DNA of 64,000 nt, taken from positions 1,922,001 through 1,986,000 of the forward strand of contig CBDDEH010000004.1 in NCBI GenBank assembly GCA_965226865.1, in the 5' to 3' direction. This document shows, one piece after another, positions 44,661-53,718 of the stretch. This DNA comes from CBDDEH01 sp965226865. GTDB lineage: Bacteria; Chloroflexota; Dehalococcoidia; Lucifugimonadales; JAGWBF01. The notes beneath the pieces are model-generated. The model saw only the letters and a program-made list of their open reading frames with translations. It had not been told where the DNA came from and ran no database searches. The number at the start of each line of letters is the position of its first letter. Position 1 is the first letter of the stretch. A program made the translations under genes and the position numbers.

Positions 44661-46155
44661 TGATGCCGAGCTCGTCGTGGAAGTAGTCGACGATCTCGGC
44701 CTTCACATCGGGCTTGGCGGTCGCGGTAAGGCACAGAACTGGGGGCACCGGCTCATCACCCGCCTTCTCCCGGATGAATCTCCCCACGTAGCGGTAGTCC
44801 GGCCGAAAATCGTGTCCCCACTTCGAAAGGCAGTGGGCTTCGTCCAGTACCCACGCGCCGATCTCGCGCTGCGCCAAGGCGTTCCGAATCGAGACGCTAC
44901 GGAGTTGCTCCGGGGCGACTATCAGGATGCCTGCATCCCCCAACCGCACCCTGTCCAACGCATCAGCCCGCTCAGGCATTGACATGAGCCCGTTAATGGT
45001 GACGCAGGAACCGATGCCCCGGGCTTCCAGTCCTGCCACCTGGTCAGCCATGAGGGCGACCAGTGGCGAAATCACCACTGTCAACGCACCGGTCTTGTCG
45101 AAGCGGGGCAGCGCTGGTATCTGATAGCAGACCGACTTGCCGGTCCCAGTAGGCAGGATTCCGAGGACGTGCTCTCCCGCCATCGCAGCCTCAACCATGG
45201 ACTTCTGCATTGGCCGTCCGCCCTCGTCGGTGGGCTCAGGCCGGAAGTCCGGAAAGCCGAACCAGCGGATCAGCTCTTTACTGGCGTCATGCCGTTCCCG
45301 GCACCAGCCACATTCGGGATCGACGCAGGCCGCGTCCCGCAACCGGCGGACCAGCCGACCGGCATCGGGGAACTGGTGCCGCACCCATGGAGGCATCACA
45401 GAGTTGCCCCCAGACACCGACATCCACGCCAGTGCGTACGCCAACGGCCAGCCCAGCCCCACCGTATCCCTGATTACTTCCAGGGTGTGGGTCCGACAGG
45501 CGTCGTCGGCGAGGCGAGTTCGGATAGCGTGGTGTGCCTCGAGGTCGGACGGCCTTGACATCTGCCGCAGAGACGAAAAGACCCTTTCGAAGCCCTCCCC
45601 CCCGTCCACCGTCGTCAGCCAATGCCAGGCCAGCAACAGGTCCGAAGGTGCCTTCGCAAACGCCTTCAGTTGGTCGGCGAAGACCTCCAACGTAAGACTG
45701 GCGTCCAGCTCCGGGTCGTTGATTCGGCCCCTTCTGAGCCCTCCGTCCTGGTAGTGCTTGACGAGGTGGTGATAGGGGTTCCGGGGAAAGGCCAAGGGAT
45801 TGAGTCTGAGGGTGTCCACCGCTGGCACCTTCAATAGCCGCAATTCGGGGTTCGCGGCTTGGAGGTGCGGCAGATCGAAATCGATCAAATTGTGGCCGAG
45901 CAAGAAGTCTGCTTCAACCGCAAGGTCGTCCAGACTGGCCAGCGCCGTGGCGAGGTCATTGCCCTTTGAAGGGAAGGTCAGAGTCTGGCCGGTATCGGGT
46001 CGCACTCCGGCGAAAGCGTGGATACGGCGATCCTGAACTCCGACTTCAAGGTCCAGCGAGAGACACCGCGACAGCAACGGGCCGACGCCGTCACGCACAA
46101 GAGTGATCCCACCTTGAGAATCGAGGCAGCTCGTTGATCTCCGGGTCCTTTCCAT
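44623..46155 (-). pseudogene. 3'-5' exonuclease fused to a RecQ-like helicase, truncated
   Basis: 510 aa. Residues 30-170 look like a DnaQ/DEDD exonuclease (LSLDLEVGVQ, LGHNLIDFDLPHL). After a Cys-containing linker (CVDPECGWC) the RecQ helicase begins: PMQKSMVEAAMAGEHVLGIL, Walker A PTGTGKSVCYQ, DEAH box VLDEAHCLSKWGHDFRPDY and LCLTATAKPDVKAEI. The frame ends just after RecA domain 1 (LITPWPTGS), so RecA domain 2 and everything C-terminal are missing. An intact member would be expected to be much longer. Probably inactive as a helicase; the family often sits in defence or repair islands. Confidence 0.8.
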
Positions 46156-46172
46156 GTACCGTCTGAGCCAAC

Positions 46173-46496
46173 TTAATCTCGGCCGTTGGCGATCTGGACT
46201 GCCTCCCTTGGACGTACTTGTTCCGCGATGGTTTCCCCCGACTCGATCTCGGCCGCCCGCAACTCAAAGGTCTTCTGCAGGTTGAGCCAGAGCTGCGGCG
46301 TCGTCCCGAAATAGCGCGAGAGGCGAAGCGCGGTGTCGGCGGTCACCCCACGCTGACCCTTCAGGATAGCGGTGATCCGGTTGGTCGGCACTCTGAGAGC
46401 CCTAGCCATCGCGTTGGCGGACATGCCAAGCTCCTCAAGCTCTTCAGCCAGTATCTCGCCCGGATGTACCGGGCGCATACCATTGGTCACGTTCAT
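46173..46496 (-). CDS. higA: HigA-family antitoxin
   Basis: 107 aa from MNVTNGMRPVHPGEILAEEL; the longer open frame upstream overlaps the toxin gene and has no signal. Helix-turn-helix MSANAMARALRVPTNRITAI, then GVTADTALRLSRYFGTTPQLWLNLQ, the HigA/VapI signature. It neutralises the HigB toxin and represses the operon. It lies 10 bp downstream of higB, the toxin-first order typical of hig modules. Confidence 0.93.
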   Translation of the reverse strand: MNVTNGMRPVHPGEILAEELEELGMSANAMARALRVPTNRITAILKGQRGVTADTALRLSRYFGTTPQLWLNLQKTFELRAAEIESGETIAEQVRPREAVQIANGRD

Positions 46497-46506
46497 GCCA
46501 CTCTCC

Positions 46507-46788
46507 TTAACGGTGGTAGTCGACGATCTCCACGTCGAAGGGTCCATCGTCTCCCCAGCGGAAGCAAATTCGCCACTGGCGGTTGATTCGTATGCTGTAC
46601 TGACCTGCACGGTCCCCTGCGAGGGACTCCAGCCTGTTGCGGGGGAGGCCGACCAGGTCTCTCAGGGACTCAGCGTTGTCCAGAACCGTCAGGCGGCGAG
46701 TTGCTTGGCCTGAGAAGCCTTGGAAGTCCTGGACAAACTCTCCGGCAAAGAACCGCTCAGTCTCCCGGTCTCTGAAGCCTCGAATCAT
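46507..46788 (-). CDS. higB: HigB toxin, RelE superfamily
   Basis: 93 aa, beginning MIRGFRDRETERFFAGEFVQ; the core LPRNRLESLAGDRAGQYSIR leads into INRQWRICFRW and VEIVDYHR. Ribosome-dependent mRNA interferase in studied homologues. Usual size, no truncation, so the module looks intact. Confidence 0.93.
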   Translation of the reverse strand: MIRGFRDRETERFFAGEFVQDFQGFSGQATRRLTVLDNAESLRDLVGLPRNRLESLAGDRAGQYSIRINRQWRICFRWGDDGPFDVEIVDYHR

Positions 46789-46797
46789 TATAACGCC

Positions 46798-46847
46798 TTA
46801 CGTAACGGGTACACAACATGATATACTGTATCGTGAACCTCTGACAA
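46798..46847 (-). promoter_or_regulatory. higBA promoter and possible operator
   Basis: On the minus strand: TTGTCA (46847-46842), 16-bp spacer, TATATC (46825-46820). An 8-bp palindrome TTACGTAA at 46798-46805 lies between the expected start site and the higB ATG and could bind HigA. Confidence 0.45.
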
Positions 46848-46849
46848 GG

Positions 46850-47033
46850 ATAGCAACCTATTAGTAGATCGCACTCTGGGGGTTAGCGACTGGCTCGGTC
46901 TCTCGATGTGGTAATTGGGTACGTGACACACCCCGCAGTCTCTTAGTAAGGTTCGGGGTGCCTCTGCACGGGCAACGATACGTCTTCCCGCGGCACGGTT
47001 CGCCAATGAAGGCTGACGGCATCTGCCAAGCAT
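46850..47033. other. Intergenic region before MITE copy 1
   Basis: No gene supported; ends in the 7-bp target duplication CAAGCAT of the MITE. Confidence 0.4.
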
Positions 47034-47194
47034 GATTCCCTCGTAAAAACCCGTTTTGAGGAAGTTCCGGCGATTTAGCACATCTGAGCGCTGCCGTATG
47101 TTGGGGTAGTATACGGAACAGAGACTATATATTGTACCCAGGCGTGGGTACGTTTGTTCTAATTCGGCCTGCATAGACTTTTTACGAGAGAATC
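47034..47194. repeat. MITE copy 1 (161 bp)
   Basis: Terminal inverted repeats: GATTCCCTCGTAAAAA at one end and TTTTTACGAGAGAATC at the other. Flanked by CAAGCAT direct repeats (47027-47033 and 47194-47200, counting the shared C). Closely similar to copies at 60248 and 60750. No open frame worth calling inside. Confidence 0.88.
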
Positions 47195-47385
47195 AAGCAT
47201 CCATACAGGATGTTGGAGTGTGTGACGTGGGCGTTGGACTTGTGAGACCGTAGGCCGCAGGTGCCCGGTGTCGAGGGGGAGTTTCCTGGCCGATGTTGAC
47301 TAGATTCTCTGGTAGATGATAAGGCGCTCGTACTCGGTTTCCCGTTGATGAGGACAGTTTTGTACGGTAGGGAGTGGGCATCGAC

Positions 47386-47784
47386 ATGGACTTCACATTC
47401 ACGAACGAAATCAACCTGCTTGACCTCATTGGGCTCGTTGGTTGGGCCATAGGGCTTTTCGTTGGGGCCAGTTGGCTCAAACGCCGCTATGCCAACCGGC
47501 TGGAATCGGATCCTATGCGCATCTTCCAGTCAAACATAACCGACTTGGAGGCGATAGTTCGCATGATGGAGGACAGCGAAGCTCGATACTTTGCTCGCGA
47601 AGATGATGGCTCGGAAGATGCCCGGGCCAGCGTCAGAATCGCCAAAGTGATGGCTGACTACAGGATCCGAGACATGATCTATAGCGGCTGGTTGATCTCC
47701 TGCCGGGACACGCATCGGCGCAATGCAAACCCATATCTCCACGTCAGGCCCGTGCCTGGCCTATATGTCGTTGATCCTCGTTAA
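47386..47784 (+). CDS. Small membrane-anchored protein of unknown function
   Basis: 132 aa from MDFTFTNEINLLDLIGLVGW; one N-terminal transmembrane helix (about 11-30) then a soluble, charged domain (ESDPMRIFQSNITDLEAIVR to DPR). AGGGAG lies 11 nt before this ATG; a GTG four codons earlier overlaps the ribosome site and is less likely. No family recognised. It stands alone, just downstream of MITE copy 1. Confidence 0.65.
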   Translation: MDFTFTNEINLLDLIGLVGWAIGLFVGASWLKRRYANRLESDPMRIFQSNITDLEAIVRMMEDSEARYFAREDDGSEDARASVRIAKVMADYRIRDMIYSGWLISCRDTHRRNANPYLHVRPVPGLYVVDPR

Positions 47785-48171
47785 CTGTATCAAAGGGTGT
47801 GACAGGCTAGGCTGGCGGACATGGACAAGGGACAGGAGGAGCAGTGGCACAGCTGTCCACCCAAATGGCCTGCACCAATGGATATGGTCGCTATGCGAAG
47901 GGCACATTGAACATTGAACAATGAGACCATCCCATGAGAATCAAACCCGCATTAAGGGTTGTGACGCACCCCGCACGCATGGTGTCGTCCAACTGTGCGT
48001 TGGCTTCAAGTCCACGTCCCAAGAGTACCTGAGTTCTTCGTGTCTAGTTTGTGCTGCGAATGTTGGTCCAAGGTCCAGAACAACGCGTGCAGGACCGCCA
48101 TGACCCCTCTCGAAATCCTCTGCTCTGCCACACCCCCATAATACCGTGGGCGGGGGCCTCGCTATGCTCAG

Positions 48172-48243
48172 AGAGCCCCCTAGCCACATCTCAAAGATGG
48201 TACCACCTACCATCCACTTCGGCCCACTTGGTGAGGATCGAAC
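48172..48243 (+). repeat. Dispersed intergenic repeat, copy 1
   Basis: Core AGCCACATCTCAAAGATGG then a TACCACCTACCATCC block, then GGCCCAC and GAGGATCGAACC. Contains two small hairpins (CATCT-CAA-AGATG; TGGTA-CCACC-TACCA). Confidence 0.7.
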
Positions 48244-48269
48244 CGATCCTTCGGGCCTACTTAGGGTCG

Positions 48270-48330
48270 CAAGCCACATCTGGAAGACTGACTTCCCCAC
48301 CTACCATCCGTGTCGGCCTACTACCCGGTC
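48270..48330 (+). repeat. Dispersed intergenic repeat, copy 2 (diverged)
   Basis: AAGCCACATCTGGAAGACTG then CCACCTACCATCCGTGTCGG. Confidence 0.6.
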
Positions 48331-48408
48331 ACGTCGCATCAGCGTCCCTGCGTCCCGACGCGTCACGCTACAGGAATTGAGAGACCTTGGTGCGTCGATA
48401 GGTTGCCG

Positions 48409-48462
48409 AGCCACATTTCGAAGATGGTGGTATCTACCGTATGCGTTGGTGGGCCCTCCTTG
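48409..48462 (+). repeat. Dispersed intergenic repeat, copy 3 (diverged)
   Basis: GAGCCACATTTCGAAGATGG then TATCTACCGTATGCGTTGGT. Confidence 0.6.
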
Positions 48463-48617
48463 ACGGTTAGCAGCAACCCAACTATCAGTCTCCCCGGATT
48501 CTGCGCGCTGCCGGTCTTTGTGTTGAATTGGCTGCCATACGAGGCGAATGCAGCTTGAGGTCATCACGGCTCCATTGATGGCATATCAGCAGCGCGATTC
48601 TAGCCCTCCTTCCGCAG

Positions 48618-49136
48618 CTAGTTCTGCTCCCCTTCCGGCGAGAAGGGATCCTGCTCACTAACCAACGCCTGTGACTCCACGATGGACAATCCCCGACTGG
48701 TCTTGTCGCCCCAGAGACTCTTTACGTACGTGAGCACTTCGATTATCTGCTCATGGCTGAGCCGGTCACCAAATGCCGGCATGGCACTCTTGAAGCCCGG
48801 ATAACTAGGGTCTTCCAGCATCTTTCCGCCCTGGCTGACAATTTCGTACAGGAGGCCGTCCGCATGGTGCCAGGTGTGGCCATCGCCATTCAGAGGCGGC
48901 GGCGGCAGGGTGCCATCCGTCTTCCTGACATGCCAGTCGGGCTGACCCTCGCCATCGGCTCCATGACAGGCAGCACAATTTGAGGCGAATATCTCCTCGC
49001 CAGTAGGGGCAACCTCCACTGTTGAAGTGTTGCCGGGTGCTGGTATGTCTTCGCCAGGAGAAGACGAGCAGGCAACCAACAAGACTGAGGCGAGCACCAG
49101 TATGGCAAGAGCGGCAAAGGACAGTTTGAGTTTCAC
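48618..49136 (-). CDS. c-type cytochrome lipoprotein
   Basis: 172 aa. Signal peptide with lipobox LLVAC (Cys at about 23), then one haem-binding CAACH in FASNCAACHGADGEGQ and a distal Met candidate in AMPAFGDRLSHEQI. Single-domain class I cytochrome c tethered outside the membrane, probably an electron carrier. No oxidase or reductase partner nearby. It sits alone between repeat blocks, so it may be recruited cargo or a relict of the older chromosome. Confidence 0.9.
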   Translation of the reverse strand: MKLKLSFAALAILVLASVLLVACSSSPGEDIPAPGNTSTVEVAPTGEEIFASNCAACHGADGEGQPDWHVRKTDGTLPPPPLNGDGHTWHHADGLLYEIVSQGGKMLEDPSYPGFKSAMPAFGDRLSHEQIIEVLTYVKSLWGDKTSRGLSIVESQALVSEQDPFSPEGEQN

Positions 49137-49254
49137 GGTGCTGACCTTACTTTACGGTTACAGGTAGTTGCCAGTCGAGCGACATGCAACTATCTCCCAT
49201 CTCTTGGGCAACCTCGGCCCCCATTATGCAATCCGCGTGTAACTTGGGCGTTAC

Positions 49255-49330
49255 ACAGAGCCCCTAGCCACATCTCGAAGATGGTACTACCTACCATCCA
49301 CGTAGGCCCATCTGTGAGGGATCGAACCGG
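49255..49330 (+). repeat. Dispersed intergenic repeat, copy 4
   Basis: CCTAGCCACATCTCGAAGAT, then ACTACCTACCATCC and GAGGGATCGAACCGG. Closest to copy 1. Confidence 0.7.
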
Positions 49331-49399
49331 CTATCAGGGTTGAGGTGGCACGCCCACCTGTCGATCCGCCTGACCTTACCCGGTCGCATCCAAATCGAC

Positions 49400-50218
49400 C
49401 GCCCACGAGTACTGCAGCTTTTGGTGTCGATTGAGAAATGGGGATGGTATAGCGTATGAGAGCGTCGCCGGGAATGACGATGATCTCTTTGACGAAGGAC
49501 TCAATGAAGGACCTGCGCTCGGTCAGCTCGCTCTCTTGGAGGAAGTCCTTCATTGAGTCCTTGGCGTAGGCGGAGATAGTCTTCACGTCGTCCAGGTGCG
49601 CCCTGCGCTGGGAGAGGATTGCCCTGGCGCGCCGCCGCATCCTCAAGACGCTCCTTCCGCTCCCGGTGCTCTTTGACCCTGTCTGAGGCGTCGGCGATGT
49701 CAATGTCGGACGTCTCGATGGCGTTCCAGATGCGGCCCAGCCGGCGCTTCACGTCCTCAAGCTCCGTGGCGATGGTCTCCAGCCTCTTGCGCTGCTCGCT
49801 GGCTATGCCGTCCATCTCCTCGTCCACCGCCCTCACCAGCTCGGTGATGCTCCCCTCGGTGAGGATGTTGGAGCGAATCTTGTCGACGATCATCTGCTCG
49901 AAGCGGCGGGCGTTGAGCCTGGGGGTAACGCAGGCGTTCTTGCCGCGTTTCATGATCGACTGGCAGACGTAGTAGGAGAACTGGCCGCTCTTGGCGTCCT
50001 GGCCTGAGAGCGCCCTGCCGCACGCCTTGCACTTGACCAGACCGCTGAGCAGGTAGGTGCTTCCGACCCTTCGGGGATGGGACCTCTTGGGAGCACGGGC
50101 GCGCATCAGCTTGCCGACTCGGTTGAACTGGGCCTTCGTGATGATGGCGGGGAACGCCTTCTCCACCCGCACCGGCTCGGCGTTGTCCTTTGCCTTCGCG
50201 CCCCAGACCAGGGTCCGC
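49400..50218 (-). pseudogene. Large serine recombinase remnant, catalytic domain missing
   Basis: Reads from TLVWGAKAKDNAEPVRVEKA through the recombinase domain (FNRVGKLMRARAPKRSHPRR), the zinc ribbon (CKACGRALSGQDAKSG... YVCQS) and the coiled coil (EQRKRLETIATELEDVKRRL), then shifts frame near 49,630 and ends in TERRSFIESFVKEIIVIPGD. The N-terminal resolvase domain with the nucleophilic serine is absent; upstream sequence is unrelated. A dead integrase or transposase of an element lost from this site. Confidence 0.82.
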
Positions 50219-50302
50219 GGTTTTTAATAGACACAAAAAACTGCGGTACTCGTGGGCGGTTGGTCTAAGAGAAGGCTGAAGTGACAACAGTTGAGGATGT
50301 TC

Positions 50303-50380
50303 GATCCCTCGTATGCGGGCCTGATTGGACGGTAGGCAGTCCCATCTTTGAGATGTGGATGGGCCTGGAAGCTTCCTAGG
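50303..50380 (-). repeat. Dispersed intergenic repeat, copy 5 (inverted)
   Basis: On the minus strand: CCACATCTCAAAGATGGGAC, GCCTACCGTCC, then GAGGGATCGAAC. The only copy in the opposite orientation. The rest of 50219-50527 holds no supported gene. Confidence 0.65.
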
Positions 50381-50527
50381 GTCTGCCAACTTACAATCAT
50401 GACTATGACAAGTGGGGATGGGCGGCGGCAACGTCTCGACCGATTGGCTCAACAGAGTAGCTGCTGAGAGGTTCATTTCCTGAGGTCCCAACCGAAATCG
50501 CCAAGACGGGCCAGCAAACGAGCAAAG

Positions 50528-50565
50528 CGAAGGGGCCACAGGGTGCAATCCCTGTGGCCCCTTCG
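50528..50565 (-). terminator. Terminator of the 76-aa membrane protein gene
   Basis: Perfect 16-bp stem (CGAAGGGGCCACAGGG with CCCTGTGGCCCCTTCG), 6-nt loop, 15 bp past the stop codon; followed on the minus strand by CTTTGCTCGTTT. Confidence 0.85.
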
Positions 50566-50579
50566 CCATGGCTTGAATT

Positions 50580-50810
50580 CTATCCTCCTCTTGGAATTAC
50601 CGTAGGAGGCGGCTCCTCTGGTGTGGTAGTTGTACTAATGGCAGGCAGAACCGCAATAGTCGTTACCGCGAAGAGCACTCCCGCCACAACCGCTACGATA
50701 CCGAGCACGTGACGTACTCCCCCGTACTTTCTTCTCACCACCGTAATCCCTACGATTAGCAGTATTGCAGAAGGCGGTGTCATCATGAGAAGCCAAACCC
50801 ATGCGGCCAT
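50580..50810 (-). CDS. 76-aa two-helix membrane protein
   Basis: MAAWVWLLMMTPPSAILLIV forms helix 1; a short basic loop RRKYGGVRH follows, then helix 2 (about 35-57), then a Thr/Pro-rich tail. GGGAGG is 11 nt before the ATG and a strong terminator follows the stop, so this is an expressed single-gene unit. No family recognised. Confidence 0.7.
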   Translation of the reverse strand: MAAWVWLLMMTPPSAILLIVGITVVRRKYGGVRHVLGIVAVVAGVLFAVTTIAVLPAISTTTTPEEPPPTVIPRGG

Positions 50811-51005
50811 TGCTTAATCTCCCTCCCAGGCTGGGCGAACCTGCGGACATTACCTGCGGGCGGAGGACGTGACGCTTCAGGGTCCCGCTGCCTTAATGAT
50901 CGACCAGCTTGGGTTGCCGTCCGTAGCCGAGTTATTGGGCAGGCGGGTTAGGCCGGAGCCGTCCGCGTTCGTCACGTAGATCTTTGCTGGCTGTCTCGCT
51001 CGTGA

Positions 51006-51314
51006 TTATTCTACCATAGGCTCTTTGCTGACGACCTCGACCAGCCGGTACTGTCCTTTCTTCATAACTACCCTCAATCTGTACACGTATCCTTCCTCGT
51101 ATTCGAACCCCTCGACCTTGCGGTAGGTAACCACGCCGTTTATCACTAGCGACCTCCTCGTTTCCGGTCCAACGGTCACCAGCATATCTTCGGGTATCCC
51201 TTTGGTGACGACACGACGAGGCGATGGGCTATGTTTGGTCAGCCACAGGTAGATAGCTACAGAGAGGGCTATGCAACTGAGGACGATTGCCAACATCAAC
51301 AGTGCTGTATCCAT
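51006..51314 (-). CDS. Membrane-anchored DUF4377-like small protein
   Basis: 102 aa. N-terminal helix (about 5-25), short linker, then a domain whose end VEGFEYEEGYVYRLRVV followed by YRLVEVVSKE matches the DUF4377 pattern of heat-shock HslJ-linked lipoproteins. AGGAAACATA precedes the ATG. Function unknown in the family; probably exposed outside the membrane. Confidence 0.65.
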   Translation of the reverse strand: MDTALLMLAIVLSCIALSVAIYLWLTKHSPSPRRVVTKGIPEDMLVTVGPETRRSLVINGVVTYRKVEGFEYEEGYVYRLRVVMKKGQYRLVEVVSKEPMVE

Positions 51315-51381
51315 TATGTTTCCTACGTGAAACGGCCCCAGCGATTAAACCGGAGCCGCGAGGTTAAGACCGACCGCTGGC

Positions 51382-51656
51382 AGTCGAGCACACGGGCAGT
51401 AGCTTTCAAAAGCCCGTTTACGGACATTTACTTACCTTCCGGCTATTCGATGTAATCCCACCGTATGTGTTGCCGTCCGGACCTAACATCCAATGGGCGC
51501 TGATGGCCCTATAACGCCCGTTCTCGCAGGGGCCATGTGTTGTTACTTCAATGCTGTACGCGTTGTACCGGTATCGGAAACCTCCGGACCCCAAGGTTCC
51601 AATCCGAAGCAGATCCCCAGAAAACAATGCGTTTTCTTGTAGAGTTCGGTCTCTAC
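51382..51656. repeat. Segmental duplication, copy A
   Basis: About 275 bp nearly identical to 56929-57204, including the 3' end of the secreted-protein gene there. Differences seen include GTTGTACCGG against GTTGTAGACGG, a one-base indel that breaks the frame in this copy. Confidence 0.9.
51418..51656 (-). pseudogene. Duplicated 3' fragment of the 196-aa secreted protein
   Basis: Encodes only the last 45 residues in frame (YNAYSIEVTTHGPCENGRYR and on to SNSRKVSKCP), with an indel upstream. No signal peptide or ribosome site. Parent gene at 56965-57555. Confidence 0.85.
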
Positions 51657-52024
51657 AGCGGGGTGCGAGGGAGGAGGGCACAGATTCAGAGTCAGAATGA
51701 TAGTTGGGTTTGGAACATTACTCCGGCTATTGTTGTCAATCAGCGAAAGTGGGACAGAATGGGACCCGAGAAGGTCAACGTTATGAAAGGGTTTGGGCGA
51801 GCTCCCTTAGGGTGCTGCTGTAGCGCCTTCTCCGCTCGAAGGTGCGGCACTGCTACTCGAGACCTGCTCGCCCTGCAATCCCCAACTACGTCAAATATCT
51901 GGCCCCCCTCGGAGGGGCCGAGGAGTTCGAGGTACTCTTCACGCTGACAGCCCAACTGTCGCACGGCAGAAGCACAGCAGCGTCATGGGCAGGACATCAA
52001 CCCGCAACGAACAGTTGTCGTTGT
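51657..52024. other. Intergenic, nothing convincing
   Basis: Open frames here have no ribosome sites or recognisable products. Possibly degraded coding sequence. Confidence 0.35.
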
Positions 52025-52153
52025 TCAGCGTCCCCTGTTACCCTTGTCCCTGCGTCCCTGGTCATCAAGGTATCTCCACAGCTTGCGGGCTCCCGCAAAC
52101 AACCCCGCTACGAGGAATACCCCGACCACTGACATCCAGATTAAGGTTTCCAT
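52025..52153 (-). CDS. 42-aa single-helix membrane miniprotein
   Basis: METLIWMSVVGVFLVAGLFA followed by a highly charged tail (ARKLWRYLDDQGRRDKGNRGR). One transmembrane helix, tail inside. CAGGAG lies 5 nt before the ATG at 52153. It is 69 bp downstream of the 262-aa secreted protein on the same strand. Similar in design to the 29-aa ORF near amt but not in sequence. Confidence 0.5.
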   Translation of the reverse strand: METLIWMSVVGVFLVAGLFAGARKLWRYLDDQGRRDKGNRGR

Positions 52154-52221
52154 ACCACTCCTGATTGACTGGGAGCGAGGAGGCGGGGCTTGCCACTGAC
52201 CGTCACGGGCGCGAGTGCGCT

Positions 52222-53010
52222 CTACTCATAGCCCAAGTACTCCCAGGCTAGCTCGCATTCCAAGTCAGCCGGCCAGGGAGGCAAGCTGGAACCGGTGCAT
52301 ACTGCGAGGAACACATAGGGCATCACTTGATATCCCCTCGCGGCCGCCGTTGCGGTGGTCGTGTGCCCGAATGGACTCAGAGGCACGCGGTGATCGTACT
52401 CGCCCCGCACTGTCGAGTAAATCAGAGTTGGGCCACTCAAACTGCTACCGTCGTAGACGCATTCGTCCACGTAATAGTAGAACGGTGGCGATGGGAAATG
52501 ATTGCCCCAGCAACTCCCTGCCCGGTTGCTCCCATCGAACACAGCCCCTCCGCCGGTGAAGTTTGCCATCTTGAAGTCAACTTTGGACCGTGTCTTCGTC
52601 AGGTCGTCTATCGATTGAAAGCCGACGACCTTCGCAAGAGCATCGACTCTCCACTTATACCCTTCGGCGTCGGCGTCGGCGTCACTGCGCTCCTCCTCTG
52701 CCTGTCTGGGGACGAGCTCTTTGACGACCAGGTTGCAGGTTCCTTCTTCTATTCCCACTCGTACCTTGCTCACGTCGCCTGACATCTCAATCCTGACGTC
52801 TGGGATACCGCATTCACCGGCCAATCCGGTTCCTTCGTGTATCACGTCGCCCTCCGCGACCCCGGTTCTGGGGTCTTGGCCTTCAACCGTGATCTGGACG
52901 CTCGAACTTTCTCCTGGGGGCCTGTCCCCACCCCCGGCAAGTACAACCCCCGAAAGCGCAAGCATGGTGAACAACATCAGCCCTACCATGAACCAGAACT
53001 TCATTTTCAT
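52222..53010 (-). CDS. Secreted protein of unknown function (262 aa)
   Basis: Signal peptide MKMKFWFMVGLMLFTMLALS then a cleavage-like ALA/AGG region. The mature part has an acidic Asp/Ala run (SDADADAEG) and Cys residues in CGIPD, GTCNL, GSCWG, DECVY and LAVC that could form disulphides. Strong GGAGG 9 nt upstream of the ATG. No family recognised. The size, secretion and Cys/Tyr-rich C-terminal half resemble the 316-aa protein at 54619. Confidence 0.72.
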   Translation of the reverse strand: MKMKFWFMVGLMLFTMLALSGVVLAGGGDRPPGESSSVQITVEGQDPRTGVAEGDVIHEGTGLAGECGIPDVRIEMSGDVSKVRVGIEEGTCNLVVKELVPRQAEEERSDADADAEGYKWRVDALAKVVGFQSIDDLTKTRSKVDFKMANFTGGGAVFDGSNRAGSCWGNHFPSPPFYYYVDECVYDGSSLSGPTLIYSTVRGEYDHRVPLSPFGHTTTATAAARGYQVMPYVFLAVCTGSSLPPWPADLECELAWEYLGYE

Positions 53011-53110
53011 ACTGTTACCTCCTTAGGTACTTGACCGAAGGCTATGTCAAAATGGCATATAGCATTACGACATTACCGACCCTACGTGTGGCGCAAAAGC
53101 TCGAAAGCTG

Positions 53111-53315
53111 TTAGATCAGGCCATGGTACTTCATAGCATGTTTCCCCTCGTTTGTCAAGTCCCACTTATTCTCTCCGGACTTTAGGTACAGGTTGATAGC
53201 CTCCCTAGGAGTTAGCATATTCATGCCCATATGAGGGCGCACAGTGTTATAGGTACCGCTGATACCAGGTATTCAACTCCAGGTGGTCTCCAGAATGCCG
53301 CTCTAACCAGAAAAA
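53111..53315 (-). pseudogene. Transposase C-terminal remnant (integrase-core type)
   Basis: FFWLERHSGDHLELNTWYQR in one frame, then TYNTVRPHMGMNMLTPREAI in the next, joined by a shift near 53255, to the stop at 53111. The WYQ..YN..RPH..LN.LTP pattern is the end of an rve-type transposase (IS3/IS481-like). The catalytic core is gone; the sequence runs directly into the intron reverse transcriptase fragment. Confidence 0.7.
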
Positions 53316-53667
53316 GGCTTCCAGAATCATCCGGATAACCTCTTGCAGCATCTTGTCCGTCCACGTCGGTATGCCCAGAGGACGGGTTCCCCCATTTGGC
53401 TTGGGAATGTTGACCCGTCTAACTGGCGTCCACCGGAACCGCTCATACCGAAGTTCCTCGATAAGTCGGTCGATTTTGGCCAGTGACATGCCGTCCACGG
53501 TCTCTGCGGTGGTTCCCTTGGTCATCGCCCCCCTGGTTTGAGTAGAGATGGCCGTAGGCCCTCAGGTAGAGTTCCCGGTTGCAAAGCAGCCGATAGATGT
53601 TCTCCAGCGGCAATTCTCTTTCTCCGCGTTCGCGTGTGACGTTCAATACAGTTTCGGCGTTTTGCAT
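53310..53667 (-). pseudogene. Group II intron reverse transcriptase, N-terminal fragment
   Basis: Starts MQNAETVLNVTRERGERELP with GGAGGTATGCATA before it, runs to HLYSNQG, then shifts frame at a C6 run (53528-53533) into MTKGTTAETVDGMSLAKIDR and YERFRWTPVRRVNIPKPNGG, TRPLGIPTWTDKMLQEVIRM. These are RT motifs 0 and 1 of LtrA-type maturases. The polymerase palm with YADD, the X domain and the HNH are missing. One base less in the C6 run would restore the frame, but the gene is truncated anyway. Confidence 0.82.
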
Positions 53668-53718
53668 TATGCATACCTCCCTGTCGTATTCCGTCGAAAC
53701 CACCTGCCCTCCTTCGCC

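Larger units (their letters stand above)
47785..48617. other. Long non-coding region with three copies of a dispersed repeat
   Basis: 833 bp without a supported gene. Holds three of the five 60-75-bp repeats listed separately; frames reading through them are repeat-derived. Confidence 0.5.

Noticed and set aside
47941..48300. 119-codon minus-strand frame
   Set aside because: Built mostly from two copies of the dispersed repeat and lacks a ribosome site.
48172..50380. Dispersed repeat considered as a CRISPR array
   Set aside because: Spacing is irregular (from under 100 bp to over 900 bp), copies occur in both orientations and there are no cas genes.
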